Position numbers and translations under genes: made by a program
In this document: in pieces, positions 35,337 through 44,900 of the stretch
Layout: every line of letters begins with the position of its first letter
Position numbering within the stretch: position 1 is the stretch's first letter
Source of the DNA: Conyzicola nivalis
GTDB lineage: Bacteria > Actinomycetota > Actinomycetes > Actinomycetales > Microbacteriaceae
Reading direction: 5' to 3'
Length of the DNA stretch: 64,000 nucleotides
NCBI RefSeq assembly: GCF_014639655.1
Contig: NZ_BMGB01000001.1
Span: forward strand, 1-64,000
Notes under the pieces: model-generated
The model's input: the letters and a program-made list of their open reading frames with translations, nothing else
Database searches by the model: none
Told to the model about the DNA's origin: nothing

Positions 35337-36920
35337 ATGAGCCTGATCAGACTGCACGACGTCGAAGTGCGCTTCGAGAAAACCCCGGTGCTGCGCGAGG
35401 CCTTCTTCCGCCTCGAGACCGGCGACCGGGTCGGTCTGATCGGTCGCAATGGTTCCGGCAAGTCGACGCTGCTGAAGCTCGTGCTGGAACAGGTGACCGC
35501 CGACTCCGGCACCGTCACGGTCGAAGACGGCCTGAAGCTGGGCTACTTCTCCCAGTTCTCCGAACTGAACGGCGCGTCATCCATCACCCAGGTCCTCGAT
35601 GCTCTCTTCGTCGACATCAAGGCGACCGAAGCGGAACTCGCCGAGATCGACGCGACCATCGCCGCCGACCCGAACGCCGACCTCGACGCGATCATCCTGC
35701 GCCAGAGCGAGCTGTTCGAGCGCATGGACCATCTCGGCGGCTGGGACTACACCCGCCGTATCGACACGGCCCTCACCACCCTCGGCTTCACCGAGGCCCA
35801 CCGCGTCTGCCCGATCGACGACCTCTCGGGCGGCTGGCGCAACCGTGCGGCCCTCGCCAAGATCGTGCTCGAGCAGCCCGACGTGCTTCTTCTCGACGAA
35901 CCGACCAACTATCTGGATGTCGCGGGGGTCGAGTGGCTCGAAGCGTGGTTCCGCGACTTCCGCGGTGCCGCCATCATCGTGTCGCACGACCGCAAGTTCC
36001 TCGACTCCGTGGTCACCCGCATCATCGAGGTCGAGAACTTCCACCTGCACGAGTACCCGGGTAATTTCGCGGAGTACGTCGTGCAGAAGCAGTTCCGGCT
36101 GAAGACCCTCGAGGCGCAGTTCCAGCACGAGAACGAGCTGCTCGCCTTCGAGGCCGAGGGCATCTCCGACCGGCGCGAGGCCGCGAAGGCCGCGAGCAAA
36201 GGACTCGACAAGCAGCTCTCGAACATCAAGAAGTCCCGCGCGCCGCGCCCGGTCGACCAGATCATCACCGAGATCTACGGCGGCCTGCACGTGAAAGACG
36301 TGCTGTGCCGGGTCGAGTCGCTCAGCAAGAGCTACGGCGACAAGCAGCTTTTCACCGACCTCACCCTCGAGATCCGCCGCGGCAACCGCATCGTTGTGCT
36401 CGGCTCGAACGGCAGCGGCAAGACGACCCTGCTGCGCGTGCTCACCGGCGAGGAGAAGGCCGACCACGGGCGGGCCGACTGGGCTGCCGGCGCCAAGATC
36501 GTCTCCTACAACCAGATGCTCGAAGACCTGGATGACACGGATACGGTCACCCACGCGGTGAACGCCCTCCCCGACAGCCTGGCCCTCACGGCCACACGCA
36601 AATCGGTCGGCCGCTTCCTGTCGATGTTCCAGTTCTCCGAGGCCGACCTCAAGAGCCGCATCGGCACCCTGTCGGGAGGTCAGCGGGCCCGGGTCGCCAT
36701 GGCGCAGTGCCTGCTCTCCGGTGCATCCGTTCTCCTCCTCGACGAACCGACCAACCACCTCGACATGGCGAGCACCCAGGTGATGGAACGTGCCCTCGTG
36801 CACTTTCCCGGCGCCGTGGTGGTGGTGAGCCACGACCGGTTCTTCACCGACAAGATCGCGAACCGGCAGCTGGTGTTCGATGCCGCCGCGCCCGGGGTGA
36901 TCGACGTGCGCGCGGTCTGA
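35337..36920 (+). CDS. ABC-F family ATPase
   Basis: 527 residues from ATG. Two ATPase domains without membrane helices: Walker A GRNGSGKST and GSNGSGKTT, signatures LSGGWRNRAALAK and LSGGQRARVAMAQ, Walker B LLLDEPTNYLD and LLLDEPTNHLD. The linker between them is a charged helical arm (about residues 230-300). ABC-F proteins act on the ribosome; some protect against antibiotics, others set translation state. The group cannot be assigned from sequence alone. The unrelated gene at 36955 follows. Confidence 0.93.
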   Translation: MSLIRLHDVEVRFEKTPVLREAFFRLETGDRVGLIGRNGSGKSTLLKLVLEQVTADSGTVTVEDGLKLGYFSQFSELNGASSITQVLDALFVDIKATEAELAEIDATIAADPNADLDAIILRQSELFERMDHLGGWDYTRRIDTALTTLGFTEAHRVCPIDDLSGGWRNRAALAKIVLEQPDVLLLDEPTNYLDVAGVEWLEAWFRDFRGAAIIVSHDRKFLDSVVTRIIEVENFHLHEYPGNFAEYVVQKQFRLKTLEAQFQHENELLAFEAEGISDRREAAKAASKGLDKQLSNIKKSRAPRPVDQIITEIYGGLHVKDVLCRVESLSKSYGDKQLFTDLTLEIRRGNRIVVLGSNGSGKTTLLRVLTGEEKADHGRADWAAGAKIVSYNQMLEDLDDTDTVTHAVNALPDSLALTATRKSVGRFLSMFQFSEADLKSRIGTLSGGQRARVAMAQCLLSGASVLLLDEPTNHLDMASTQVMERALVHFPGAVVVVSHDRFFTDKIANRQLVFDAAAPGVIDVRAV

Positions 36921-36954
36921 CCTGGAGCACAAGCAGCGCGATAGCCTCTCTGCC

Positions 36955-37521
36955 ATGGGAAAGTCGATCGTCAAAGCGTTACGGACCGCGTTGGCCGACG
37001 CGGTGCCAGTGAGCGTGCCGCGTGCACGGCTAAAGAAGAGCGAGACGATCGACGGATATGTCGTCGAAGTCGGTGAGCACTGGGTGGTCGTCGCCGCCAC
37101 CTCGCACGTCGTCTACCTCGACGGCTGGGAGGTGCTGCGCATCCGTGACATCTCAGAGGTGGAGGTAGCTGGCAAGCAGGCGCGGCGGTACAGCGACCGG
37201 GCTCTCGCGTCACTGGGCACACCGCCGTCTAAGCCGACAGGGTTGAGCGTGTCGCACGGCGGCCGGAAAGAAGTTCTACGCAGCGCGCTCGAATCCGCGC
37301 CCATCGTTTCCGTGCACAGCGAGAAGAAGTACCCCGACTCGCTCTGGGTCGGTCGTGTTCTCGGCTACCGTGGCGAAAAGTTCGGCCTACAACCCATCGA
37401 CTCGAACGGCGTCTGGGAAGAACACGATCGATCGTTCACGTTGGCCGAGATCTCCCGCGTCACGATCGGCGGGCGATACAACGACGCTCTGCAGAAGTTC
37501 GGCGACCCACGGCCCGAGTAG
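36955..37521 (+). CDS. Hypothetical protein with an internal domain duplication
   Basis: 188 residues from ATG. Two related beta-rich units of about 70 residues: one at about 16-88 (VDGYVVEVGEHWVVVAATSH, then YLDGWEVLRIRDISEV) and another at about 112-183 (VGRVLGYRGEKFGLQPIDSN, FTLAEISRVTIGGRYNDALQ). Each ends with R-Y-x-D-R/A-L-x-x-x-G. The pattern suggests an SH3/LSm-like barrel pair. No match recognised. Stands alone, 34 bases after the ABC-F gene. Confidence 0.7.
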   Translation: MGKSIVKALRTALADAVPVSVPRARLKKSETIDGYVVEVGEHWVVVAATSHVVYLDGWEVLRIRDISEVEVAGKQARRYSDRALASLGTPPSKPTGLSVSHGGRKEVLRSALESAPIVSVHSEKKYPDSLWVGRVLGYRGEKFGLQPIDSNGVWEEHDRSFTLAEISRVTIGGRYNDALQKFGDPRPE

Positions 37522-37600
37522 CCGCCACCGACGGCGCCATCGTCGCGATCCTGAAGGACCTCACGGTCGCGGGCAGCGGCTTGCGCGCCATCTCGGGACA

Positions 37601-37645
37601 TGCGCTACAGCGCGCCGTGGCGCGGACGTCCCAAAATGTAGCGCA
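37601..37645. other. Long-loop inverted repeat before a thiolase gene
   Basis: TGCGCTACA (37601-37609) and TGTAGCGCA (37637-37645) are perfect inverted copies separated by 27 bases that are themselves GC-palindromic. It could be a regulator site for the thiolase gene 70 bases downstream, or a weak terminator for the hypothetical upstream. No function assigned. Confidence 0.3.
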
Positions 37646-37714
37646 AACGAGCGCGCCCTAGCCATTCGCGCGGCATCGTGCTGAGCTAGGGGCATAACCG
37701 ACGAAGGAGTCGAC

Positions 37715-38899
37715 TTGCCGCACGCACGCATAGCCGGGGTCGGGATGGTGCCGTTCGCCACGCCGCGCACCGCGCCGCCCGTTCTCGACATGGCCGAGGG
37801 GGCGATCCGGGCGGCGCTCGCCGACTCGGGGCTCGAGTTTACGGCCGTGCAACAGGCCTATGCCGGCTACGTCTATGGCGACTCCACCTCGGGGCAGGCG
37901 GCGATCTACCGGGTCGGGGCCACCGGCATCCCCATCGTCAACGTGAATAACAACTGCTCGACGGGGTCGACGGCGTTGTGGCTCGCGCGGCAGGCGGTCG
38001 AGAGCGGCGAGGCGGACTGCGTGCTCGCGGTGGGCTTCGAGCAGATGCAGCGCGGCGCGATCCAGTCGCACTGGACCGACAGGCCGAGCCCGTTCGATAT
38101 GTTTCAGGATGTCGCGGACGCCACCCAGGGCAAGAACCCGGGTGTGCCGATCGCAGCGCAGTGGTTCGGCGGCGCGGGGCAGCAGTACGCGGAGCGCTGG
38201 GGCGTGGGGCCGGAGACCTTCGCGGCCGTGTCGGTGAAGTCGCGCCTGCACGCGGTGGGCAATCCCTACGCGGTATTCCGCGAGCCGGTCACCGTGGAGC
38301 AGGTGCTCGCGTCCGACCACGTGTTCGGCCCGCTCACCCGGCTGCAGTGCTGCCCGCCGACGTGCGGTGCGGCGGCAGCGATCGTCTGCTCGGAGGAGTT
38401 CGCGCGAGCCAACGGGATCGACGCGAGCGTGCGCATCCGGGCCCAGGCGATGACCACCGACACCCCGCAGACCTTCGGTGGCGACCTGGTCGACCTCGTC
38501 GGCTACGGCATGGCGCAGTCGGCCGCGCGGCAGGTCTACGAGAAAAGCGGGGTCGACCCGCTCGACCTGAGGGTCGTCGAACTGCACGACTGCTTCACGT
38601 CGAACGAGATCCTGTCGTACGAGGCCCTCGGGCTGACCGGGCCGGGCACTGCCGCGCAGTTCGTCGCCGACGGCGACAACACCTACGGCGGCCGGGTGGT
38701 CACCAACCCCTCGGGCGGGCTGCTCTCGAAGGGCCACCCGCTCGGCGCTTCCGGACTGGCTCAGTGCGCCGAATTGGTCTGGCAGCTGCGCGGCCAGGCC
38801 GGCGCGCGCCAGGTCGACGACGTCACCGTCGCGCTGCAGCACAATATCGGCATCGGGGGAGCGGCCGTGGTCACGCTCTACGAGGCCGTCGCGTCGTAG
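37715..38899 (+). CDS. Thiolase-fold enzyme (acetyl-CoA acetyltransferase/SCP-x type)
   Basis: 394 residues from TTG 37715, chosen for the GAAGGAG ribosome binding site. The nucleophilic Cys is C81 in VNNNCSTGSTALWLA. HDCFTSNEI and the C-terminal GHPLGASGLAQ segment give the other active-site residues. This layout matches the lipid-transfer/SCP2 thiolase group used in steroid or fatty acyl-CoA side-chain cleavage rather than biosynthetic thiolases. The gene stands alone. The substrate is unknown. It converges on the DoxX gene with 4 bases between stops. Confidence 0.88.
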   Translation: MPHARIAGVGMVPFATPRTAPPVLDMAEGAIRAALADSGLEFTAVQQAYAGYVYGDSTSGQAAIYRVGATGIPIVNVNNNCSTGSTALWLARQAVESGEADCVLAVGFEQMQRGAIQSHWTDRPSPFDMFQDVADATQGKNPGVPIAAQWFGGAGQQYAERWGVGPETFAAVSVKSRLHAVGNPYAVFREPVTVEQVLASDHVFGPLTRLQCCPPTCGAAAAIVCSEEFARANGIDASVRIRAQAMTTDTPQTFGGDLVDLVGYGMAQSAARQVYEKSGVDPLDLRVVELHDCFTSNEILSYEALGLTGPGTAAQFVADGDNTYGGRVVTNPSGGLLSKGHPLGASGLAQCAELVWQLRGQAGARQVDDVTVALQHNIGIGGAAVVTLYEAVAS

Positions 38900-38903
38900 G
38901 GAA

Positions 38904-39344
38904 CTACTTCGACCGGCGCAGCGCCCGCCAGGCGCCCGTCGACCAGAGCGCCCACAGCACGAGCAGCGGCTGGAAGACGAGGCGCACGGCTCGCTTCGAA
39001 TCCGTGTCGAGGCCGAAGGCGGGGGTGCGCGTGACCCACTGCGAGATGTTGCCGGGGAAGATGGCGATGAAGAACGCCGCCGCGACGAGCCCGACCAGCA
39101 CGCGCCGCTTCGGCAGGGCAACGAGCGCGCCACCGAGGGAGATCTCGACGACGCCGGACGCCAACACCACGAAGTCTTTGTCGAGGGGCAGCCACTCGGG
39201 CACCTGCGCCTGGAAATCGCCGCGCGCGAATGTCAGGTGCGAGACTCCCGCGAGAACGAGGACGGCCCCGAGCCCGATCCTGCCGATGGTGCGGGGGACC
39301 GAGGCCGGGGCCTTCTTTTCGAGCTTGTCGAGCGTTGACGTCAT
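38904..39344 (-). CDS. DoxX-family membrane protein
   Basis: 146 residues from ATG. Four hydrophobic segments: about 21-41 ([20 protein letters not shown]), 58-76 ([20 protein letters not shown]), 82-104 and 121-141. The DoxX/SURF4-like layout is clear. Such proteins are linked to quinol or redox chemistry. It follows the Cys-less IscA-like gene after 9 bases in what looks like an operon. Confidence 0.85.
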   Translation of the reverse strand: MTSTLDKLEKKAPASVPRTIGRIGLGAVLVLAGVSHLTFARGDFQAQVPEWLPLDKDFVVLASGVVEISLGGALVALPKRRVLVGLVAAAFFIAIFPGNISQWVTRTPAFGLDTDSKRAVRLVFQPLLVLWALWSTGAWRALRRSK

Positions 39345-39353
39345 TCCGTCAGG

Positions 39354-39635
39354 CTACGCCTCCGCGATGGAGAAGCGCACGGCGCCGCCGTCGTCGATCG
39401 TTGCGTCGAGGGTCTTGTCGGCGAGGGCCGTCGCCGCGTTCGACTCGAGGAACACGTGCGCCCCGTCGTTCTCGACGACGAGGTCGTCGGCCTGCGGGAC
39501 CGGGGTCATGGTGACCTCGAAGTTGGTGGGATCGGTCTCCTGCGTCGCAATGCGCAGGCCGCCGGTCTCGGTTCCGGTGACGCGGTCGGCGAGGCCCTTG
39601 ACGATCGAGGCGGCGTTGTCGGTGAGTGTAAGCAT
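39354..39635 (-). CDS. IscA/HesB-fold protein without cysteines
   Basis: 93 residues from ATG 39635, with GGAAGGAA upstream; a longer start at 39701 lacks this. The N-terminus [18 protein letters not shown] and [17 protein letters not shown] resemble the IscA/HesB iron-sulfur carrier fold, as does the C-terminal VDDGG-type end ([13 protein letters not shown]). None of the cluster-binding Cys residues remains; the protein has no Cys at all. It may bind a partner or metal in another way. Operon with DoxX. Confidence 0.8.
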   Translation of the reverse strand: MLTLTDNAASIVKGLADRVTGTETGGLRIATQETDPTNFEVTMTPVPQADDLVVENDGAHVFLESNAATALADKTLDATIDDGGAVRFSIAEA

Positions 39636-39776
39636 TGTGTGCTGTTCCTTCCGTTGCGTTTCGAAGACAGCTACGTTCGTCGCCACGGCCGGGCGATGCA
39701 AGCTCAGCCGTCCACTCGCAGGGACTTCCCACCTTCTCCCCGGGAAGGATTCGGGCGGTCAGGCGTTGCACTCACT

Positions 39777-40784
39777 ATGACTATCCCGCTCTCCCTGCTC
39801 GACCTGGCTCCGATCGCTCCCGGCACCACCGCGAGGGAGAGTTTCGCCGGCAGCGTCGCGCTCGCCCAGGCCGCCGAACGCACCGGGTACACCCGCGTTT
39901 GGTACGCCGAGCACCACAACATGCCGTCGATCGCCTCCTCGGCCACGAGCGTCCTGATAGGCCACGTCGCCGGCCAGACCAGCACGATCCGCCTCGGCTC
40001 CGGCGGCATCATGCTGCCGAACCACGCACCGCTCACGATTGCCGAGCAGTTCGGCACGCTCGCCACCCTCTACCCCGACCGCATCGACCTCGGTCTCGGC
40101 CGCGCTCCCGGCAGCGACCAGAACACGATGCGCGCGCTGCGGCGCGACCCCATGTCGGCGGAGTCGTTCCCGCAGGACATCATCGAACTGCAGGGGTACC
40201 TCAGCGGCCAGTCCGTCATCCCCGACGTGCAGGCCGTTCCGGGCGCGGGTACGAACGTGCCGCTCTACATCCTCGGGTCGTCGCTGTTCGGCGCGAAGCT
40301 GGCGGCCGCCCTCGGCCTGCCGTACGCCTTCGCCTCCCACTTCGCCCCCGACGCACTGATGGACGCCGTCGCGATCTACCGGCGCGATTTCCGCCCCTCG
40401 GCGCAGCTCGACGCCCCGCACCTCATCGTCGCGGTGAACGCGATCGCCGCCGAGGATTCGGCCGACGCCGTCGAGCAGGCGACCATCGTGCGCCGTTCCC
40501 GGGTGCGCATGATGATCGCCCGCGGCCAGAACACGCCGGAATACACCGACGCGCAGATCGATGAGTTCCTGACGACCGCGCAGGGCGCCCAGCTCGCCAA
40601 CATGATGAAGCACACCGCCGTCGGAACCCCCGCCGAGGTGCGCGACTACCTCACGGATTTCGCCACGGCGACCGGCGCCGACGAGCTCATCGTCGCGCAC
40701 GCGTCATCCGGACTCGACGACCGCCTGCGCTCCGTCGAGCTGACGGCCGTGGCGATGGGCATCACCTCGGCCGTCGCGGCCTAG
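39777..40784 (+). CDS. LLM-class flavin-dependent oxidoreductase (MsnO8-like)
   Basis: 335 residues from ATG 39777 ([18 protein letters not shown]). Luciferase-like barrel with [30 protein letters not shown] and [17 protein letters not shown], all standard for the bacterial luciferase/MsnO8 group using FMN. Single domain of normal length. It diverges from the HesB-DoxX operon over 141 bp. Its stop shares CTAG with the convergent decarboxylase gene. Confidence 0.93.
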   Translation: MTIPLSLLDLAPIAPGTTARESFAGSVALAQAAERTGYTRVWYAEHHNMPSIASSATSVLIGHVAGQTSTIRLGSGGIMLPNHAPLTIAEQFGTLATLYPDRIDLGLGRAPGSDQNTMRALRRDPMSAESFPQDIIELQGYLSGQSVIPDVQAVPGAGTNVPLYILGSSLFGAKLAAALGLPYAFASHFAPDALMDAVAIYRRDFRPSAQLDAPHLIVAVNAIAAEDSADAVEQATIVRRSRVRMMIARGQNTPEYTDAQIDEFLTTAQGAQLANMMKHTAVGTPAEVRDYLTDFATATGADELIVAHASSGLDDRLRSVELTAVAMGITSAVAA

Positions 40785-42163
40785 GGCTCGGCGTCGATCG
40801 CCCGGGCGACCGCGGCGACCGATGCCGCCACGTCGTCCGGTCCGGTCGACCAGTTGCTGACGGAGATGCGCAGGATGTCCCGTCCGCGCCAGCGCGACCC
40901 CGACATCCACACGGTGCCGTCGTCCATCACGCGCTGGCTCACCCGCCGGGTGCGTTCGTCCGACCCGAAGCTCAGGCACACCTGGGTGAACACGACGTCG
41001 TTGAGCACCTCGACGCCCGGCAGCCGCGCGAGGCCGTCGGCGAGGGCGCGGGCATTGGCCGCGAGTCCTTCGACGAGCGCGACGGCTCCCTCCCGGCCGA
41101 GCGAGCTGAGCGCGGCCCACACCGGGACCTCCCTGGCCCGCCGCGACATTTCGGGCACCTTCTCGAACGGGTCCGCCGGGGCGGAATCGTCGTGGATGAT
41201 GTAGCTCGTGTGCAGGCTGAACACCCTGCGTAAGGCCTCGGGGTCGGCGACGACCGCGATGCCGCAGTCGTAGGGCACGTTGAGCGTCTTGTGCGCGTCG
41301 GTCGCCCACGAGTCGGCACCTTCGATGCCGCGCAACCGTTCGGAGTACAGCGGGCTCGCCGCGGCCCACAGGCCGAACGCCCCGTCGACGTGCACCCAGG
41401 CGCCCGCGGCGTGGGCGGCGGCGATGCAGTCGGCCATCGGGTCGAAGGCACCCGAATGCAGGTTGCCGGCCTGCAGGCAGACGATCGTCGGACCGTCGGC
41501 CGCTTCGAGGGCAGAGTTCAGGGCGTCGGGGCGGATGCGCCCCTGGTCGTCCGCAGCCACCGTCACCGGCGCGCCGAGACCGAGGTACCGCAGCGCGAGG
41601 TCGATCGAGCCGTGGTATTCGTCGCCGACGAGCACCGTGATGCGCGGCGACCCACTGAGGCCGAGGGCGTCGAGATCCCAGCCGACCGCGTCGAGCACGG
41701 CCTTGCGCCCGGCGGCGAGGCCCACGAAGTTCGCCATCGTGCCACCCGTCGTGAAGCCGACGCCGCTACCCTCCGGCAGTCCGAGCAGGTCGACGATCCA
41801 CCGGCCGGTCACCTGCTCGATCGCGGCGGCGGCGGGTGTGGCGAAACGCATGGCGGCGTTCTGGTCCCACGCGCTGACCAACCAGTCCGCCGCGAGGGCC
41901 GCGGGCAGCGTGCCGCCCATCACCCAGCCGAAGAACCTCCCCGACGGGATGGCCATGAGTCCCGGTTCGCCCAACTCGACCAGACGGTCGACGACAGCCG
42001 TGGCATCCGCCCCCTTCTCCGGCAGCGGAGCGTCGAAATCCGCCGCCAGCTCGTCGGCCGTGCGGGCCGGTGAGACCTGCCGGGTCGGCAGCGAGTCGAG
42101 CCAGCGCAGGGCCGACTCGTGTGCGTGGTCGAGTGGACCGCGGTATCCGCCGATGATCGCCAT
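40781..42163 (-). CDS. PLP-dependent group II decarboxylase
   Basis: 460 residues from ATG 42163 with GAGGAAG upstream; the longer frame to 42538 is antisense to the HxlR gene. The PLP lysine lies in [34 protein letters not shown] and [12 protein letters not shown] are cofactor-pocket motifs. The family covers glutamate/tyrosine/DOPA-type and diaminobutyrate decarboxylases; the substrate is not clear here. HxlR lies upstream on the same strand, 68 bases away, and may control it. Confidence 0.9.
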   Translation of the reverse strand: MAIIGGYRGPLDHAHESALRWLDSLPTRQVSPARTADELAADFDAPLPEKGADATAVVDRLVELGEPGLMAIPSGRFFGWVMGGTLPAALAADWLVSAWDQNAAMRFATPAAAAIEQVTGRWIVDLLGLPEGSGVGFTTGGTMANFVGLAAGRKAVLDAVGWDLDALGLSGSPRITVLVGDEYHGSIDLALRYLGLGAPVTVAADDQGRIRPDALNSALEAADGPTIVCLQAGNLHSGAFDPMADCIAAAHAAGAWVHVDGAFGLWAAASPLYSERLRGIEGADSWATDAHKTLNVPYDCGIAVVADPEALRRVFSLHTSYIIHDDSAPADPFEKVPEMSRRAREVPVWAALSSLGREGAVALVEGLAANARALADGLARLPGVEVLNDVVFTQVCLSFGSDERTRRVSQRVMDDGTVWMSGSRWRGRDILRISVSNWSTGPDDVAASVAAVARAIDAEP

Positions 42164-42231
42164 GTGCTTCCTCGCAACTGTCGTATCCCCACGCCCATGG
42201 TGGCACTGCGCGACGGCTGCCGGTAGGGGCC

Positions 42232-42582
42232 TCAGGGCTGCTCGGGTGTGCCCCAGCGCTGGCCCCAGCCGACGAGCGGCTGCAGCGACTCGATCAGGTC
42301 GGTGCCGCTCGCGGTCAGCGTGTACCGCACCTGCACGGGCGTGCTCGCGATGATCTCGCGTTCGAGCAGGCCGGCCGCCTCGAGCTCTTTCAACCGTTGA
42401 GCCAGCAGCCGGTCGGATAGCCCCGGCACCGAGGCGGTTATCTCGCTGAACCGAGAAGCGCCCCTGGCGATCGCGAGCAGGACGCCCGAACTCCACCGCC
42501 TGCCCACCAGTTCGACCGAGGAGAGGAACCGGCGGCACTCGGCGTCGTCGATGTGCTGGATGGCTAATGCGTGCGTGCTCAC
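42232..42582 (-). CDS. HxlR-family transcriptional regulator
   Basis: 116 residues from GTG, next to a palindrome and without room for a ribosome binding site, so probably leaderless. Winged helix: FLSSVELVGRRWSSGVLLAI, SRFSEITASVPGLSDRLLAQ as recognition helix, RLKELEAAGLLEREI and VRYTLTASGTDLIESLQ. HxlR proteins sense redox or aromatic signals. It sits between the PLP decarboxylase and a divergent flavin oxidoreductase fusion, either of which may be its target. Confidence 0.92.
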   Translation of the reverse strand: MSTHALAIQHIDDAECRRFLSSVELVGRRWSSGVLLAIARGASRFSEITASVPGLSDRLLAQRLKELEAAGLLEREIIASTPVQVRYTLTASGTDLIESLQPLVGWGQRWGTPEQP

Positions 42583-42596
42583 TTACCTATGGTAAG
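42582..42596. promoter_or_regulatory. HxlR operator overlapping its own start
   Basis: CTTACC-TAT-GGTAAG is a perfect 6-bp inverted repeat with a 3-base spacer. A reverse-strand -10 candidate TACCAT (42594-42589) lies inside it, six bases from the HxlR GTG. A bound dimer would block its own leaderless promoter and could also affect the divergent gene at 42647. Confidence 0.7.
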
Positions 42597-42646
42597 CCGC
42601 TAACCCGAGGTTTGTCAGCGCGCGGTATCGCGCGCAGAGTTGGTGC

Positions 42647-44896
42647 ATGCCCGATTATGGTTTGCCGCTGCACTTCGGCACGTTCATCACCCCCACCAAC
42701 CGCCAGCCTGACGCGCCGGTGGCTCTCGCCAAGCTCAGCGAGCAGCTCGGCTACGACCTCGTCACGTTCCAGGACCACCCGTACCAGCCGTCGTTCCTCG
42801 ACACGTGGACGCTGATGACCTGGGTCGCGGCGCAGACCTCCACGATCCGCATCGCGCCGAACGTGCTCAACGTCCCGCTGCGCCCGCCCGCCGTCACCGC
42901 GCGCGCCGCCGCGAGCCTCGACCTGCTCTCGGGCGGCCGGTTCGACCTGGGCCTCGGGGCAGGCGGCTTCTGGGACGCCGTCGACGCCATGGGAGGCGCC
43001 CACCTGTCGCCGGGGCAGGCCGTCGACGCTCTCAGCGAGGCGATCGACGTGATCCGCGGCATCTGGGCGGTGGACGACAGGACTCCGCTGCGCATCGAGG
43101 GCGAGCACTACCACCTGCGCGGTGCGAAACGCGGTCCGGCCCCCGCGCACGAGATCCCGCTGTGGATCGGGGCGTTGAAGCCTCGGATGCTGCGGCTCAC
43201 CGGCCGCAAAGGTGACGGGTGGCTGCCCTCCCTCGCCTATCTCGAGCCGGGCGACTACGCGCGCGGCAACGCCACCATCGACGAGGCCGCGCTCGCCGCC
43301 GGACGGAATCCGCGCGAGATCCGGCGGCTCGCCAATGTCGGCGGACGCTTCGGAGCGTCGAACGGCGGCTTCCTCGTCGGGCCGAGCGAACAGTGGGTCG
43401 AGCAGCTGCTTCCCTATGCGATCGACGACGGGGTCTCGACGTTCATCCTCGCGGGCGACGACCCGACCGCGATGCAACGCTTCGCCGAAGAGGTGGCTCC
43501 CGCGCTGCGCGAAGCCGTTCGCCGCGAGCGCGCGTCCGCGGGCACGGTCACAGGCGTCGTGAGGCGGGCGTCGGTCATCGCCAGCCGCCGCGACGGCATC
43601 GACTACGACGGCGTCCCCGCGGGCGTCACCGCGATCGAGCCGGGCGACCTCGGTTTCGCGGGCGTGCGCTCCACCTACATGCGCGGCGGTTCGCCCGGGC
43701 TGGTGCTCAGGCCCGCCGACACGGCCCAGGTCGTCGAGGCGCTCGCGTTCGCGCGGCGCAACGACGTGCGCCTCGCGATCCGCAGCGGCGGACACGGCAT
43801 CAGCGGACGCTCGACGAACGACGGCGGCATCGTCATCGACCTCGGCGCGATGAACGCGATCGAGATCCTCGACGAGGGATCCCGCCGCATCCGGGTGCAA
43901 CCGGGAGCGCGGTGGGCGGATGTCGCGGCCGCCCTCGAACCGTACGGGTGGGCCCTCAGCTCGGGCGACTACGGGGGAGTGGGCGTCGGCGGCCTCGCCA
44001 CCGCGGGCGGCATCGGCTGGCTCGCCCGCGAGCACGGCCTGACCATCGACCACCTGCGCGCGGTCGAGATCGTGCTCGCCGACGGCAGCGTGGTCACCGC
44101 GAACGACGACGAGAACACCGACCTGTTCTGGGCGGTGCGCGGGGCGGGAGCAAACTTCGGCATCGTCACGTCGTTCGAGTTCGAGGTCGACGAGGTGGGG
44201 CCGGTCGGCTTCGCGCAGCTCGCGTTCGACGCGACCGACACCGCCGGCTTCCTCGAGGGATGGGGCGCGGCCGTCGAGGCGGCGCCCCGCGACCTCACCA
44301 GCTTCCTGATCATGGGTCCCTCGAGCGCCGAACAGCCCGCCGTGGCGCAGCTGATGACCGTCGTCGACTCCGACGACCCCGACACGGTGCTCGACCGGCT
44401 CCAGCCGCTCGCCGACCTCGCCCCGCTGCTGCAGCAGTCGGTGCAGATCCTGCCGTACTCGGCCGTGATGGCGAACGCCAGCGACGCCCCGCACAACGGC
44501 AGGGGCGAACCGCAGGCGCGGTCGGGACTCGTCGAGCACATCACCCCCGAGTTCGCCCGCGCCGCGGCCGCGATGCTGGCGAGCGGGGACGTGCATTTCT
44601 TCCAGATCCGCTCGGTGGGAGGGGCGGTCGCCGACGTCGCTCCGGATGCCACGGCCTACGCCCACAGGTCGGCGAACTTCTCCGTGGTCGCCTTGGGTGC
44701 GAGCGCCGAAACGCTCGACCGGCGGTGGCGTGAGCTGTACGGCCACTTCACCGGGCTCTACCTGAGTTTCGACACCGACCAGCGTGCCGAGCGCCTCACC
44801 GACGCGTTCCCGGAGGCGACGCTGGACCGGCTGCGACTGCTCAAGGCGCGGCTCGACCCGGAGAACACCTTCCGCGACAACTTCAACATCGTGTGA
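42647..44896 (+). CDS. Luciferase-like monooxygenase fused to a BBE-type FAD oxidase
   Basis: 749 residues from ATG. Residues 1 to about 300 are a luciferase-like (F420/FMN-dependent) barrel: HFGTFITPTNRQPDAPVALA, RFDLGLGAGGFWDAV, EIPLWIGALKPRML, and VSTFILAGDDPTAMQRFAEE near its end. Residues about 330 to 749 are a separate FAD-linked oxidase of the berberine-bridge group: LAIRSGGHGISGRS with His383 for covalent FAD, VGVGGLATAGGIGWLAREHG, and the C-terminal BBE motif LDPENTFRDNFNI. The Cys that pairs with His for bicovalent FAD is not seen. Both halves are complete, so this is a two-flavin fusion enzyme. No frameshift is needed. Confidence 0.85.
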   Translation: MPDYGLPLHFGTFITPTNRQPDAPVALAKLSEQLGYDLVTFQDHPYQPSFLDTWTLMTWVAAQTSTIRIAPNVLNVPLRPPAVTARAAASLDLLSGGRFDLGLGAGGFWDAVDAMGGAHLSPGQAVDALSEAIDVIRGIWAVDDRTPLRIEGEHYHLRGAKRGPAPAHEIPLWIGALKPRMLRLTGRKGDGWLPSLAYLEPGDYARGNATIDEAALAAGRNPREIRRLANVGGRFGASNGGFLVGPSEQWVEQLLPYAIDDGVSTFILAGDDPTAMQRFAEEVAPALREAVRRERASAGTVTGVVRRASVIASRRDGIDYDGVPAGVTAIEPGDLGFAGVRSTYMRGGSPGLVLRPADTAQVVEALAFARRNDVRLAIRSGGHGISGRSTNDGGIVIDLGAMNAIEILDEGSRRIRVQPGARWADVAAALEPYGWALSSGDYGGVGVGGLATAGGIGWLAREHGLTIDHLRAVEIVLADGSVVTANDDENTDLFWAVRGAGANFGIVTSFEFEVDEVGPVGFAQLAFDATDTAGFLEGWGAAVEAAPRDLTSFLIMGPSSAEQPAVAQLMTVVDSDDPDTVLDRLQPLADLAPLLQQSVQILPYSAVMANASDAPHNGRGEPQARSGLVEHITPEFARAAAAMLASGDVHFFQIRSVGGAVADVAPDATAYAHRSANFSVVALGASAETLDRRWRELYGHFTGLYLSFDTDQRAERLTDAFPEATLDRLRLLKARLDPENTFRDNFNIV

Positions 44897-44900
44897 CACC

